This document shows, piece by piece, positions 17,281 to 26,890 of a stretch of DNA of 64,000 bases (positions are counted from its first letter, which is position 1; every line of letters starts with the position of its first letter). The DNA is from Marivirga harenae. Lineage in GTDB: Bacteria; Bacteroidota; Bacteroidia; Cytophagales; Cyclobacteriaceae. Where the stretch lies: assembly GCF_030534335.1 (NCBI RefSeq), contig NZ_CP130565.1, positions 3,617,501-3,681,500 of the forward strand. Reading direction: 5' to 3'. The notes below the pieces were generated by a model, which saw only the letters and a program-made list of their open reading frames with translations, had not been told where the DNA came from and searched no databases. Position numbers and translations under genes: made by a program.

Positions 17281-20200
17281 ATGATTAATTCGGGTAATTA
17301 TATAAAATGTTTCTACACTGTTTTAATGGGTGTAATTTTTGTAAGTACTTCCAATGTGCTTAAAGCCCAATTTACTTGCGCAGATGCGTCATTTGGAGCA
17401 GGGAATGGACAACAAATACGAGTAGAAGGCGCTGCCGGACTAGGGACATTTTGTGCACCAGTAACTGTTGACTGGTATATTTCTTTTGATGCTTCTATAC
17501 CAGTAGGAGCTGATGTGGATGTTATTGTTGACTGGGGCGATGGCACTGATAATACATACAATACAAATAATTTTGGAACAACTTGGGAATTAAGTGATGG
17601 TAATGGTGCTACATTTACTGTCGGATCCCAAACTTATGCAGGTACTACAGTTGCGCGAAAAATTTATCCCACAAACGAAAATGTTTGTTTTTACGACATA
17701 ACAGCGAGATTAGTGATTGATGGCAACGTTTGTGCTGCATCAACTATTATCAATAAGGTTAATTACTGGGATACAGACGAAGATATTCCTGGGAATGTAA
17801 ATATTGATCCTATATTAATACAGGTATGTGCAGGAGATCAAGTAACAGTAAATTTTGATGATAACACTACTTTTAACTGTGTTAACCCAGCCGATACTGA
17901 CAATCCAAATGAAGATTTAAGAAATGTTAGGTGGACATACAATACAACCGATGGTGCAGCACCATTTGGTCGAATTAATGATGTACTTCTTAGCAATGGA
18001 GTAACTCTAGATGGTTCTAATATAGGAGACCAAGACTATATTCCCCCTCAGGCAGATGTCCCTGGAAGTGATGTTAATACGATCGAAGAGTATCCTGCTA
18101 TAGTAGGTCCAGGCGATGCTGTTTCCACTACACTTGACCTGACAGTACCTGCCACTGCAACTGTAGGACAAGTATTTGAAATAAAACTTGAAAACTGGGG
18201 CCCATGTAATCCGCTGGGTGGTCCAATACCTGTAATAGAAAGATATGCGATAATCGAAATTGTTGAACCTCCACAAGGACTGGACTTTACAATATCAACT
18301 GATGGACCTGGACTTAATCAAAAAATAACTTTTTGCCCCGGTGAAGATATTAGATTAAGAGGTTCTTCAACTAACCAAACACCAGATTTTGTATATAGCT
18401 GGGAGATATTTGATGGGCCAAATGCTACTGACCCCCTCATTTTTGATAGAACTAACGATCAATTCACATGGTTAAGTGATGAAGTAGGTGATTTACAAAA
18501 TGCTTTTTCATCCTCCGGTGATAAATTGATTAGAATGTATATCCAAAATTCAGATACAGATTTAACAGGCAATTGTACTGTTTTTGAGGATAAACTGATT
18601 GAAATAATTGAAACTCCTACTCCAACAATTGGTACGGACGACTTAAGTGGTGGCGGTACTGATATATCCATTAATGCAATTAATTTATGTGAAGTTGAAC
18701 TCCCTATTGATTTTACATTTACAGATGAAACTCCAGATAGAAATGCTTCAACCGAATCTAGATGGACAGTTTTTGATAATAATGACATGATAATATTTGG
18801 AGGGGGTGCCTATGGTGCTCAAACAGCTGCAGCAGATAATCCAGTTGGATTAATGCCATTTACATTTCCTACACCTGGCCATTTTAAAGTCGTTTTAGAA
18901 ATTAGGGATGGAACAACAAGTTGTGAAGCTTCTGACACTGTAAATATCTTCATTTACGACACCCCTGAAGCAGATTTCGAAACTGATGATGTATGTGCCG
19001 GTGATGATGACCCAAGTAATAGAACTCAATTTTTCAATATTTCAGACGCTAATAACGGTATAAATCCTCAAGTGAATGGAGATGAAGTTGTCAGATGGGT
19101 GTGGGATTTTAGTTACGATGTGGTAGCAGGTTTTAATAATGAAAGAGACGTTAATAATAATAATCCTTTTCAAAGATTTTTAGATGGTACAGATGGAGCT
19201 GAACCTACTGAATCGCAACCAGGATTTTATGACGTGGCTTTAGTAGTAGAAACCACCAATGGTTGTACTGATACTGTAGAATACGTAGTTGAAGTAAAAC
19301 ACAATCCACTTTCTGATCTTGAGGCTTCTTATACCAATGATTATGAAGCAAATTTAGCGGGTGATCCTTATTCAGGCGATCCCATTTGCCCTGGAACTCT
19401 TTTAACGTTCATTAATACGACAGATGAATCTCTAAATGACCCTTCCGTTGCCCCTGTCGATTATGAGTTGCAAATAGATAGTTTAGGCACTACAATATTT
19501 CGTGAAATAGGAGCCCCAGGTGATGTAAATGAATCCGTTTCACCAAATATTTTCTTTAATAATACAGGATCAAATGAAATTTACACAATCGAATTGGTGG
19601 CCAATGGTGATAATGGGTGTAGTATCATAAGTGCCCCTATAACGGTTACTGTTCTTCCTGGTAGTGCATCTGGATTTGAGGTATTTGACGAACCTACATT
19701 TACAAACGCATACGATCCAATTATTGAGTATTGTTCTCCCTATGAATTTTACTTTCAAATTGATAATCCAACTGATAATTTATTAGATCCCGGAGACTCT
19801 TTGGTATGGGAAGTTTTTGATGGTTCTACTCTATTAGGAGGTGACACGCTGGAATTTGGTGAAGCAAACTACGATCAATTCTCATTTGAATTTAATAATG
19901 ATTTCCCAAGTATTGCTGCCATCAATTATACTGTAGTTCTTCAACCATTCGTGGATGGTGTGTGTGTTAATAATTCCCAAAGAACAATACGAGTACTTCC
20001 AAGACCTAGTTCAGATTTCACACCCACCAACACCGTTGTAACCTGCGATTCCGTAACTTATTATTTTGAAGCTGTACAGCCTGGATTATTAACGTACGAT
20101 TGGCAGGTGCAACCAACAACTGATACTCTTTCTACACAAAATGATGGAGTTGATTTCTGGGTAAGTTACAATAGACCTGATGTGGGAGATCCCAACGTAA

Positions 20201-23200
20201 ATGTTGAGGTTAGATTGCAGACTACAAACCCATTTAATTGCGTTGGCGATTTGTCTGATCCCTTTAATGATACAATTCTCCCAAAAGATGATATTAATGT
20301 AATTCTTGATACCGTTGGAAATGAACTCTGCACGCCTGCACCCTATGGTTTTGTAAATAATACCACTGATCCCGTTCCTGCCGGCACCGAATGGCAATTG
20401 ATTATTAAAAATCTAGACATCAATGATTCAACGATCATTAATGGGAGTACTTTAGCTGGAAATGAGGAATTTCGGGAATCTGATCCTGCAGATATTTTCG
20501 AATATACTTTTTCAGAATCAGCAAATTACGAGATTAGATTAAATGCCCTTTTACCAAGTACTTGTGATGTAGCTTCTGACCCTCCTATTTCACTTAGCAT
20601 AAATGAAAGCCCAACTGTTGATTTCGATACCAATATAGATGAAGGTTGTGCACCCTTTTCCTTTAGCATTATAAACGAAACAAGTAGTGTCCCATCTGGC
20701 AGTGATTTTGATTTATCTTATGAAGTAAGACGACCAAATGGCACTTTGGTAGCTGGTTACTCTGGAACAGTTATTAAAGGGCCAAGTAACCCTGCGGGAC
20801 TCAACAGTTTAACTTTGTCTAATTTGACCGTTCCTGCTGGATCTCCCTATATCGACTATGAGGTGATTTTAATTGCTGAAACAGTGGCTGGATGTACTGC
20901 TGAATCAAGTCAAACGATCAGAGTCTTTCAAGAACCAGATATAGATTTTGATGTTATTTCTACAAATCCAGCATGCGAGGAAGATTATAACTTTGATTTT
21001 GAAGTAGTTACCAATAATATTAATGTTGCTGATTATGAACTGTTATGGAGTTGGGGCGATGGACAAACACTTGTAACTGAAGAGGACACTATTGTCAATC
21101 ATACATTTAGTAATCGAGCAAGCTTCTTTGGATCAGATACCTATACGGTCACCTTATCAATTGAAACTGAATACGGTTGTATTGCTAGTGTCAGTAAGCC
21201 AGTTAATTTAAATCCTAGGGTGCAGGCGGGTTTTTTCAAGGACAAAGAACAGGGTTGCTCTCCCCTTCCGGTCAATTTCACTAGCTCCTCCATTCAAGCA
21301 GGCATCAGTGGCAATCACCAATATGAAAAAAGAGTGGCGGGGACCAGCACTTGGGTACCTTTTACCAATAGTCCATCCAATAACGGTGCGGTTTCAGAAG
21401 TCTTTTCAAATACTAGTGACAGTGTACAAATTTTTGAAATTCGCTATAATGTTTTCTCCGATATTTCTAATGGGACTATTTGTTATGATACTGCCGCAAT
21501 TGATTCTTTAACTGTCTTTCCTGAATTTAATAGTCCAACAATCACTGGACCAGATGAAATTTGTGCTTTTGCGCAACAAATTGCCTTTAAAGTTAATCCA
21601 TCTGATGATGCAAATTATCAATGGTCCCTGCCACCAGGTGCATTTATTATTAACTCTACTCCTACTGGTGACTCCATAAATGTTAATTTCAGTACTTTCT
21701 CAGGTAATGTACAAGTTATTGAAATAGACAGTAACGGTTGTTTTGGAAACCCCTCACTCCATCCTGTAAGCATTTTGACAGGTCCTAGTGGCAGCTTAAG
21801 TTTAAATGGCTCAAATGTAATCTGTCCGGGAGATTCTACAAGCTTGATTTTTAATTTAAGTGGTCCAGGCACTCAAAATTTTGATGTGGTTTATAACAAT
21901 GGAGTGAGCAATGACACTTTATTTAACGTTGCCAACGGCCATATTGAGTACGTGAGCCCGACCAATTCAACAAATTATTTTCTATTAAGCGTTGAAGATA
22001 GGCAATATCCTAATTGCAACCCTTCCAGTATATCTGGTTCAGCTTTTGTATCAGTGAATGTAAAGCCAACTGCGACCTTATCAGGTTCCACAACCATTTG
22101 CGAGGGCAATAATGCGAATCTATTCTTTAATTTAACAGGAATTGGGCCATGGGAAGTGGTGTACACTGATGGCAACTCAAACTTCACCTTCAACAGTAAT
22201 AATCCGGTTACTTTAGAACCCGTCAGCCCAACTGATTCTACTACTTATAGCTTGGTGAGCATTACAGATGGAAACACTCCTGTTTGTTCTGGAGATGTTT
22301 CGGGCAGCGCTACTATTGAAGTGAATTCGAAACCAACCGCATCAATCTCGGGAAGTCAGAATAATGTTTGTGTGAATACACCTACGGATTTAGAAATTAA
22401 TTTAACAGGAACACCTCCTTGGAATGTCCGATATACGGATGGTAACAATATTTTTACTTTAGCCAATGTCACACCAGAAGCAGGTTTCGACAGCAATACG
22501 GATACTCACACGGAAACTGTTACCATTAGTGCAGCACCTGGTACGAAAAATTACACTTTAGTTGATGTGATCGACTCCAACACTCCTAATTGCTCTGGTG
22601 ATGTGAGTGGATCTGCCACTATCACCGCTTTTGACAGACCTCAAGTAGAAATTTCGGGTAATAGTACTATATGCTTTGGAGATAACAGCCCTTTAACCTT
22701 TAATTTCACCGGCGATGGACCATTTGATGTAGTCATAACGGCTAATCAAGATACCGTAGAATACAACAACCTCCAAGATGGCGAATCTATTAGCCAAACT
22801 CCCGAAGCATCAACAGTTTATAGAGTAATAGAATTAACGGACAATAGAGGATGTTTTGGCACTAGTTTAGGTGGTCCTGTAAGTATAAATGTAAATAACT
22901 TACCTACCTCAGAAATTTCTGGTGACGATGTGACTTGTTATGGTGAGGAAACAGAATTAATTTTTGACCAAACAGGAGCTGGTCCTTGGACTATTACCTA
23001 TTCCAATGGTAGCCAAAACTTCACATTTACTACTTCATTTAACAGACATTTTGAACCTGTTTCTCCTACTGTTACGACCACATATACACTGGTTTCTGTA
23101 GTGGACAGTAACTCGCCTGATAACTGCAGTGGTACTGTGAGCGGTAGCGTGTTAAAAGAAGTCTTTCCAGAGCTGGAAGCAAGTTTTGAAGCCACACCTG

Positions 23201-24234
23201 AGAATATGATACTACCAGAGAGCACGGTTAATATCACCAACAATACCACTAATAAAAATGAGTGGGAATATGAATGGGATTTTGGAGACGGTACTATTTC
23301 CAATGAAGTTGACCCTGCACCACACGATTATGGAATATATGGGGAATTTGTAATAAAAATGACAGCAACGAATGGACAATGTACAGATACTTATCAAAGT
23401 ATAGTGACTATTGGTGCAATTCCACCCATAGTAGATTTTGATGCAAACCCAAGGGAAGGTTGCTTACCATTAGTTGTAGAATTTGAGAACTTAACCCAAT
23501 TTGCAGATCCTTCCACCTATCAGTGGGAATTTGGAGATGGACAACGGGTTTCTGCCGTAGAGAATCCAACACATGTCTATCGTAATCCGGGAATTTATAC
23601 CGTAACCTTATCTGCTTCAAACATCACAGGCCAACGGACGCAAATGATTAAAGAGGAATTCATAGAAGTTTTTGCGACACCTCAAGCGTCATTTACAATT
23701 CCAGATGAATATCGTTCCGTGTTTACTGGGGAGGAAGTACGATTTGTGAACTTAAGCCAAGGGGCGGATGAATATATTTGGAAATTTGGAGATGGTAATG
23801 AATCATTTGAGTTTGAACCAATTCACGCTTACCCAGATAGTGGCCTTTATGATATAACTTTGATCGCTATTAATTCTGAAACTGGTTGCACTGATTCTAT
23901 CAGTTTAAAGTCTCAAGTACAAGTAATATTGGGCGGTGAATCAGATGTTCCCAATGCATTTACACCAAGTAGAGCGGGGCTAGGCTCAGCCAGTACAAAT
24001 CCATTACAAAATGACTTCTTTCTTCCTAGGGTTGAGGGGGTATCGCAGTTTAATATGAAAATCTATAACAGATGGGGAGAATTGTTATTTGAATCTACTA
24101 GTAAAGATGAAGGATGGGATGGTTATTATAATGGCGTTTTAATGCCACAAGGAGTGTATGTTTACCGATTAGAGCTGGTCTATGAAAATGGACGAAGGGA
24201 AACGAAAGTTGGGGATATCACGCTCATTAGGTAA
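17281..24234 (+). CDS. giant T9SS type B secreted protein with PKD domains (gliding motility-associated C-terminal domain)
   Basis: 2317 residues. The N-terminal signal peptide (~1-30, ending LKAQ) is followed by many PKD/Ig-like beta-sandwich units; typical PKD signatures are 'VDWGDGTD' (~84), 'LWSWGDGQ' (~1260) and three near the end, 'WDFGDGT', 'WEFGDGQ' and 'WKFGDGN'. Residues ~1500-1965 hold five related ~90-residue modules (see 21781-23175). The last ~95 residues ('VPNAFTP...FNMKIYNRWGELLFES...WDGYYNG...PQGVYVYRLE') are the CHU_C/type B T9SS sorting domain. It is therefore exported by the type IX system to the cell surface, probably as an adhesin or matrix protein. The adjacent PorP/SprF gene supports this. 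Ligand unknown. Confidence 0.93.
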   Translation: MINSGNYIKCFYTVLMGVIFVSTSNVLKAQFTCADASFGAGNGQQIRVEGAAGLGTFCAPVTVDWYISFDASIPVGADVDVIVDWGDGTDNTYNTNNFGTTWELSDGNGATFTVGSQTYAGTTVARKIYPTNENVCFYDITARLVIDGNVCAASTIINKVNYWDTDEDIPGNVNIDPILIQVCAGDQVTVNFDDNTTFNCVNPADTDNPNEDLRNVRWTYNTTDGAAPFGRINDVLLSNGVTLDGSNIGDQDYIPPQADVPGSDVNTIEEYPAIVGPGDAVSTTLDLTVPATATVGQVFEIKLENWGPCNPLGGPIPVIERYAIIEIVEPPQGLDFTISTDGPGLNQKITFCPGEDIRLRGSSTNQTPDFVYSWEIFDGPNATDPLIFDRTNDQFTWLSDEVGDLQNAFSSSGDKLIRMYIQNSDTDLTGNCTVFEDKLIEIIETPTPTIGTDDLSGGGTDISINAINLCEVELPIDFTFTDETPDRNASTESRWTVFDNNDMIIFGGGAYGAQTAAADNPVGLMPFTFPTPGHFKVVLEIRDGTTSCEASDTVNIFIYDTPEADFETDDVCAGDDDPSNRTQFFNISDANNGINPQVNGDEVVRWVWDFSYDVVAGFNNERDVNNNNPFQRFLDGTDGAEPTESQPGFYDVALVVETTNGCTDTVEYVVEVKHNPLSDLEASYTNDYEANLAGDPYSGDPICPGTLLTFINTTDESLNDPSVAPVDYELQIDSLGTTIFREIGAPGDVNESVSPNIFFNNTGSNEIYTIELVANGDNGCSIISAPITVTVLPGSASGFEVFDEPTFTNAYDPIIEYCSPYEFYFQIDNPTDNLLDPGDSLVWEVFDGSTLLGGDTLEFGEANYDQFSFEFNNDFPSIAAINYTVVLQPFVDGVCVNNSQRTIRVLPRPSSDFTPTNTVVTCDSVTYYFEAVQPGLLTYDWQVQPTTDTLSTQNDGVDFWVSYNRPDVGDPNVNVEVRLQTTNPFNCVGDLSDPFNDTILPKDDINVILDTVGNELCTPAPYGFVNNTTDPVPAGTEWQLIIKNLDINDSTIINGSTLAGNEEFRESDPADIFEYTFSESANYEIRLNALLPSTCDVASDPPISLSINESPTVDFDTNIDEGCAPFSFSIINETSSVPSGSDFDLSYEVRRPNGTLVAGYSGTVIKGPSNPAGLNSLTLSNLTVPAGSPYIDYEVILIAETVAGCTAESSQTIRVFQEPDIDFDVISTNPACEEDYNFDFEVVTNNINVADYELLWSWGDGQTLVTEEDTIVNHTFSNRASFFGSDTYTVTLSIETEYGCIASVSKPVNLNPRVQAGFFKDKEQGCSPLPVNFTSSSIQAGISGNHQYEKRVAGTSTWVPFTNSPSNNGAVSEVFSNTSDSVQIFEIRYNVFSDISNGTICYDTAAIDSLTVFPEFNSPTITGPDEICAFAQQIAFKVNPSDDANYQWSLPPGAFIINSTPTGDSINVNFSTFSGNVQVIEIDSNGCFGNPSLHPVSILTGPSGSLSLNGSNVICPGDSTSLIFNLSGPGTQNFDVVYNNGVSNDTLFNVANGHIEYVSPTNSTNYFLLSVEDRQYPNCNPSSISGSAFVSVNVKPTATLSGSTTICEGNNANLFFNLTGIGPWEVVYTDGNSNFTFNSNNPVTLEPVSPTDSTTYSLVSITDGNTPVCSGDVSGSATIEVNSKPTASISGSQNNVCVNTPTDLEINLTGTPPWNVRYTDGNNIFTLANVTPEAGFDSNTDTHTETVTISAAPGTKNYTLVDVIDSNTPNCSGDVSGSATITAFDRPQVEISGNSTICFGDNSPLTFNFTGDGPFDVVITANQDTVEYNNLQDGESISQTPEASTVYRVIELTDNRGCFGTSLGGPVSINVNNLPTSEISGDDVTCYGEETELIFDQTGAGPWTITYSNGSQNFTFTTSFNRHFEPVSPTVTTTYTLVSVVDSNSPDNCSGTVSGSVLKEVFPELEASFEATPENMILPESTVNITNNTTNKNEWEYEWDFGDGTISNEVDPAPHDYGIYGEFVIKMTATNGQCTDTYQSIVTIGAIPPIVDFDANPREGCLPLVVEFENLTQFADPSTYQWEFGDGQRVSAVENPTHVYRNPGIYTVTLSASNITGQRTQMIKEEFIEVFATPQASFTIPDEYRSVFTGEEVRFVNLSQGADEYIWKFGDGNESFEFEPIHAYPDSGLYDITLIAINSETGCTDSISLKSQVQVILGGESDVPNAFTPSRAGLGSASTNPLQNDFFLPRVEGVSQFNMKIYNRWGELLFESTSKDEGWDGYYNGVLMPQGVYVYRLELVYENGRRETKVGDITLIR
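21781..23175 (+). repeat. five tandem ~90-codon repeat modules in the giant secreted protein
   Basis: Five consecutive modules in the translation share the pattern S-G-(S/N)-x-x-x-C-x-G near the start, then 'N-(L/F)-(S/T)-G-x-G-P-(W/F)', 'V-(V/I)-Y-(T/S)-(D/N)-G', 'V-S-P-T' and 'C-S-G-(D/T)-V-S-G-S'. They diverge at DNA level, so they are old duplications. The third and fourth are the most diverged. They precede three PKD domains and the sorting domain. Confidence 0.75.
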
Positions 24235-24288
24235 TAATTTTGAGTAGTACATTTAGTTTATATATTGCAGGTTTGAATTAGGGTATGA

Positions 24289-25323
24289 ATGAATATAAAT
24301 CAAATAAAAAGTTTAAATAAACCACTTATTGTCTGTGCAATATCCGTATTGTCGCTGCTAGGATTCGAAAGCAAATCTCAGGACTTTCAATTTTCACAGT
24401 ACCATGAGTCACCGTTGTACCTTAACCCGGCATTTACAGGCTTAGGTAAAATGCACCGCTTCACGCTCAATTCCAGAATACAGTGGCCAAGTCTGCCACG
24501 TGCTTATGTGACTAATGCATTAGCTTATGATTACAACCTAGATTACCTTAGTAGTGGATTTGGACTCATGTTCACCCGCGATGTTGCCGGATCTGGAAAT
24601 TTAGGCAATACCAATGCTAGCTTTTTATATTCTTACCGTGTAGCCATTGGAAAGAAATTAGTTTTAAGTACTGGTTTGCAGTTCGCCTATAATTTTACGG
24701 GCTTGAATCAAAATGGCCTTACGTTGGGAGATCAGCTATTAGATAATAGAGGAGTATCTTTTGATAATGAATTGGCCAATATCCAAAACATTCAATTCTT
24801 TGACTTCTCTGGTGGAATGCTACTATACAGCCAAATGTTGTGGGGAGGTTTTGCATTACACCATTTAACACAACCCGAAATGTCCTTAATAGGTGATTCA
24901 AATCCACTGAATATGAAAATAAGTATCCATGGTGGGGTTAGAATTCCATTGTATCGAGGACCTAAAAAATTAGATCATATTTCAAGCATAGCTCCCTCTT
25001 TTGTTTATAAAAGGCAAGGAATTAACGATCAACTGGATGTTGGTTTTAACTGGCATTACGATCCAATATCAGCTGGTCTTTGGTACAGAGGGGTTCCTTT
25101 TAAAAGAACTGACCCAAATGAAGGCTTGTATGATAGAGATGCACTTGTTTTTAAGTTTGGTTTAATATTCCCAGATTTTCAGGCAGGCTACAGCTATGAT
25201 TTTACAATTTCCGAATTTGGCGGGGCATCAGGTGGTGCACATGAAATTTCGATAATTTTTGACTTTGAAGCTAGATTGAAGAAGAAAAGAAAGAAGGAAT
25301 TTATCCCGTGTCCTACCTTTTAA
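24289..25323 (+). CDS. PorP/SprF family type IX secretion membrane protein
   Basis: 344 residues with a signal peptide (~1-30) and the diagnostic start 'QDFQFSQYHESPLYLNPAFTG', typical of the PorP/SprF family. The rest forms an outer-membrane beta-barrel ('LVLSTGLQFAYNF', 'FGLIFPDFQAGYSYDF'). Proteins of this family accompany type B T9SS cargo genes and help their secretion or surface attachment, as SprF does for SprB. Here it lies 54 nt downstream of the giant type B cargo. The ATG at 24289 is correct: an overlapping ATG at 24285 is in another frame and soon stops. Its stop codon shares the palindrome TTAA with the convergent gene. Confidence 0.92.
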   Translation: MNINQIKSLNKPLIVCAISVLSLLGFESKSQDFQFSQYHESPLYLNPAFTGLGKMHRFTLNSRIQWPSLPRAYVTNALAYDYNLDYLSSGFGLMFTRDVAGSGNLGNTNASFLYSYRVAIGKKLVLSTGLQFAYNFTGLNQNGLTLGDQLLDNRGVSFDNELANIQNIQFFDFSGGMLLYSQMLWGGFALHHLTQPEMSLIGDSNPLNMKISIHGGVRIPLYRGPKKLDHISSIAPSFVYKRQGINDQLDVGFNWHYDPISAGLWYRGVPFKRTDPNEGLYDRDALVFKFGLIFPDFQAGYSYDFTISEFGGASGGAHEISIIFDFEARLKKKRKKEFIPCPTF

Positions 25324-25853
25324 GCATTGTTTCTTTGTTTCAATGCCCGTCTCATCATATATCTTTCCACCAAAACATCAATTGGTTTTAGCAATACAGC
25401 AATACCTAATTTGAAAATAAACCCAATTTGCTCATTACCCACTCTTTCTTCTACGAATGGCTCTAGAAAACCTTCCGAAAGTACAAACAATAATATGGCT
25501 ATTAAAAGTACGATAGAGGATGCCTTTCTACCTACTTTGGCTTTAACCAACTGATCAATTGTATCTTGCAGTAGTTGATTATTGACTTTTAAGTCATCAT
25601 TTATTTTATTGATTTCATCAGACTGCTTTTTTAGCTTTTCGTTCGCTTCATTAAGCTTGGCGTGCAAACGATCACTCACTGAGGTCAGTAATTTAGCCTC
25701 TCCGATCAATCTATCATATTTATCACATAATAACTTATAGTTTTCTTTTACCTTCTCAGTAGGAATATTATCGTCCTCTGCCAAAGCTCTGACTTCGTTT
25801 AAAAAGTCAATTTCTGCTTGAAAGACATCTGATTGGGTAACATTTTTAGCCAT
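25320..25853 (-). CDS. coiled-coil protein with two C-terminal membrane helices, SiaB/SiaC operon
   Basis: 177 residues. Residues ~10-105 are alpha-helical, with a coiled coil (~55-105) preceded by 'YKLLCDKYDRLIGEAKLLTSVSDR'. This pattern of a Y..L/LL..K.LT..SD stalk is seen before output domains of cyclases and kinases. Two hydrophobic helices follow (~113-130 and ~143-160), then a basic tail. No catalytic domain is present. It is the last of three tightly spaced leftward genes after SiaB and SiaC (6 nt gap). By analogy to SiaC binding the helical stalk of SiaD, this protein may be the SiaC target; that is inference. Confidence 0.72.
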   Translation of the reverse strand: MAKNVTQSDVFQAEIDFLNEVRALAEDDNIPTEKVKENYKLLCDKYDRLIGEAKLLTSVSDRLHAKLNEANEKLKKQSDEINKINDDLKVNNQLLQDTIDQLVKAKVGRKASSIVLLIAILLFVLSEGFLEPFVEERVGNEQIGFIFKLGIAVLLKPIDVLVERYMMRRALKQRNNA

Positions 25854-25859
25854 AAATTA

Positions 25860-26237
25860 TTATTTAATCTCTACCATTTTAAATGGTACTTTAATAATCT
25901 GTTTAAAGTCCTCACCAGACTCTTCCATATCTTCATCTTCTTCTTCGTAGTACCAATCAATGGTAATGGATTTCCCATCTTCCTTGATTTTCTCCAGCTT
26001 ACGGAATATTTCCACTAAACACTTTGAAGAACTTGTATTAAAGTATTCTAATTTGATTTCAAAAATAGTAGATTCGAGCGGATTTTGAACATATTTATCC
26101 AACCAATCGAGCAATGGCTTATAAAACTCGATAGAATTCTCTGGAATTGACCTACCGGATATTAAAAACGTCTCTGCATCCGGATTAAAATCAAGTTTAG
26201 ACGTCTTCGGTGTCGCCTCTAAGTAATAAGCATCCAT
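25860..26237 (-). CDS. siaC: SiaC-family regulatory phosphoprotein (DUF1987)
   Basis: 125 residues matching the SiaC/DUF1987 family. It has the N-terminal 'LEATPKTSKLDFNPD' strand, 'GRSIPENSIEFYKPLLDWL', and the 'LEYFNTSSSKCL' strand-helix turn. Thr68 in that turn lies where the family phosphorylation site is found. In Pseudomonas aeruginosa, SiaC is phosphorylated by SiaB, dephosphorylated by SiaA, and when unphosphorylated activates the diguanylate cyclase SiaD. Here SiaB is encoded directly upstream (11 nt gap), but neither a SiaA phosphatase nor a SiaD cyclase is in the window. An acidic insertion (EEEDEDMEESGED) lies near the C-terminus. Confidence 0.88.
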   Translation of the reverse strand: MDAYYLEATPKTSKLDFNPDAETFLISGRSIPENSIEFYKPLLDWLDKYVQNPLESTIFEIKLEYFNTSSSKCLVEIFRKLEKIKEDGKSITIDWYYEEEDEDMEESGEDFKQIIKVPFKMVEIK

Positions 26238-26248
26238 ATTGTTTTTTC

Positions 26249-26800
26249 TTAATGATTTATATTCACTTGCAAACTAAAATAGGCATAATCTTCATTAATG
26301 ATCTTAAAACCATAATCCAATGGCTGACCTGATTTTCTTACCATATCCATTATCCCTAAGCCGGCCCTTCCTGTTTCAGAAAATACGCCTTCGTCTAATT
26401 TAATTCTGTACTTAGCTCTGAGTTCATCATTTGACAATTGATTTATTTCCTTAATACGCTTTTCAAGCTGCATGATATTACTTTGATTGATGTAATTACC
26501 AGAAATAATCTCGTAGGCGGTGGGATTTTTTACTACCATAATCATTATTTTCTGAAAGGGTTCTTCTGAATTTTTAAGCTCATATTGATTATGGTAAATG
26601 TTCTGAAGTACTTCCACTAAAATATTAAAAACCTTCTTTTTAACTCGCGAATTATACTCTACCATAGCCAGTTTATTTTCGGCCAAGGTCAAAAGATTAT
26701 TAGTTAGGCTTTCTGTAATTATACCATGGTAAGCCAGCACTAACTCTTCGCTTTGTTTTAGATTATTAAATTTGCTTAAAGTATCCAACATTTTCTCCAA
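26249..26800 (-). CDS. siaB: SiaB-family protein kinase (DUF6272)
   Basis: 183 residues with the features of the SiaB kinase: an N-terminal 'LVLAYHGIITESLTNNLL' segment, an N-box-like helix 'NILVEVLQNIYHNQ' (Glu/Asn for ATP and Mg), and a late glycine motif 'GRAGLGIMDMVRKSG'. These are traces of the GHKL ATPase fold. It phosphorylates SiaC in characterised systems. It is first in the operon siaB-siaC-coiled-coil protein. In Pseudomonas the module controls biofilm and aggregation through c-di-GMP; in this organism the output is not identified. No upstream sensor phosphatase gene is adjacent. Confidence 0.85.
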   Translation of the reverse strand: MEKMLDTLSKFNNLKQSEELVLAYHGIITESLTNNLLTLAENKLAMVEYNSRVKKKVFNILVEVLQNIYHNQYELKNSEEPFQKIMIMVVKNPTAYEIISGNYINQSNIMQLEKRIKEINQLSNDELRAKYRIKLDEGVFSETGRAGLGIMDMVRKSGQPLDYGFKIINEDYAYFSLQVNINH

Positions 26801-26890
26801 ATGGGAAATAACGACTTAAAAATTATCTTTTGTCAAATTACAATTATTTTTTGAATAAATATAATAATTATATGATTAGCCGAGAATTAA

